From Chitinophaga pinensis (GTDB lineage: Bacteria; Bacteroidota; Bacteroidia; UBA4408): a stretch of 64,000 bases of DNA. The notes under the pieces are model-generated. The model was not told where the DNA came from, ran no database searches, and saw nothing but the letters and a program-made list of their open reading frames with translations. Position 1 is the stretch's first letter. The number at the start of each line of letters is the position of its first letter. The stretch covers positions 62,001 to 126,000 of the forward strand of contig CAMAVS010000005.1 of NCBI GenBank assembly GCA_945861665.1. Direction: 5' to 3'. The position numbers and the translations under genes were made by a program. This document shows positions 63,624 to 64,000 of the stretch, piece by piece.

Positions 63624-64000
63624 TTTATAATTTTTACATAAAAATAAGTATTTATTCTGCTACTATTAAAACTTCTATACTTATTGTTACACATAACGCA
63701 ACATAAAATATTTTAGATTTCAAAAAATAAACCTTCAAAAATTATTTTTCACTCAAAAAAATTCGTTCAAGAAATAAAAATGAATTTATTTTTAATAAAT
63801 AATTCAATCAGTATTCATACTCTCTAATTTCTATTTTTACCAAAATAAAAAACAAGATGCCCTACATACTCTTTGTTTATAGCCATCACAAGAGATGTAT
63901 TTTTTTTGAATATTATTTGAAAGTTCTACTTTACTCTAAAATAATTTTAATTAACAATAACGAACAATTAAATGTTAATAATTATTTAAATGATATTAGG
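63624..64000. other. AT-rich end of window with a possible gene start
   Basis: The first 230 bp upstream of the M1 peptidase hold no gene. A plus-strand frame opens at ATG 63857 and stays open for 48 codons to the last base (MPYILFVYSHHKRCIFFEYY ...). In DNA this AT-rich the run is modest evidence. There is no clear ribosome site, as is usual in this phylum. I do not recognise the product. Confidence 0.3.

Overview
The window comes from a low-GC member of the Bacteroidota. I cannot resolve genus or family from the sequence. The evidence for the phylum is consistent. Eleven loci carry type IX secretion sorting tails: four large adhesin-like proteins end in the gliding-motility (type B) tail, and six kelch proteins plus one broken gene end in the Por-type (type A) tail. 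There is a complete Bat (aerotolerance) operon, the large insertion form of IspG, a long PurF-like amidotransferase, and several start-proximal TAnnTTTG boxes, which match the -7 promoter element of this phylum.

Layout. Positions 1-4803 hold DNA repair (5'-truncated photolyase, RecQ), an Nfu Fe-S carrier and LpxD. Positions 4804-5479 are a gene-poor gap with possible coding vestiges. Positions 5480-9052 encode a lipoprotein sensor with 14 propeller blades and a PP2C/SpoIIE phosphatase output. A deletion-derivative IS3 element (9118-9677) and the tmRNA gene ssrA follow. Positions 10290-20200 hold a lysine-forming-type saccharopine dehydrogenase, TsaB, a TolC/HlyD efflux pair, an OmpA-like protein, a YfcE-type phosphoesterase, the PurF-like enzyme, a TPR protein and PheS. 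Positions 20422-29653 carry three giant T9SS cargo genes. Positions 29676-35320 hold a polyprenyl synthase, a YceI-like protein, two TPM proteins, LemA, a membrane protein, Gmk and YicC. A fourth giant T9SS cargo gene lies at 35404-38637.

Positions 38786-47073 are the eight-gene MoxR/DUF58/Bat operon on the minus strand, followed by an isolated 3-hydroxyanthranilate dioxygenase, a frameshifted T9SS cargo gene and IspG. Positions 50957-58293 hold the most striking feature: six secreted kelch-propeller genes in one transcription unit. They read as a three-gene module (A-B-C) followed by a diverged second copy (A'-B'-C'). The A/B stop-start overlap is identical in both copies and a strong terminator closes the unit. 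After it come a deletion scar joining a YwqK-like gene to the tail of a SpoIIE phosphatase, YajQ, the glutamate-forming-type saccharopine dehydrogenase, and an M1 metallopeptidase. The last 377 bp are AT-rich with a possible gene start running off the edge.

How the genes connect. The two saccharopine dehydrogenases together form a complete saccharopine route between lysine and aminoadipate semialdehyde, although they lie 48 kb apart. The Bat operon is a self-contained chaperone/VWA envelope system. The T9SS cargo genes share sorting signals but no secretion-machine gene is present here. No CRISPR array, prophage or canonical tRNA gene was seen.
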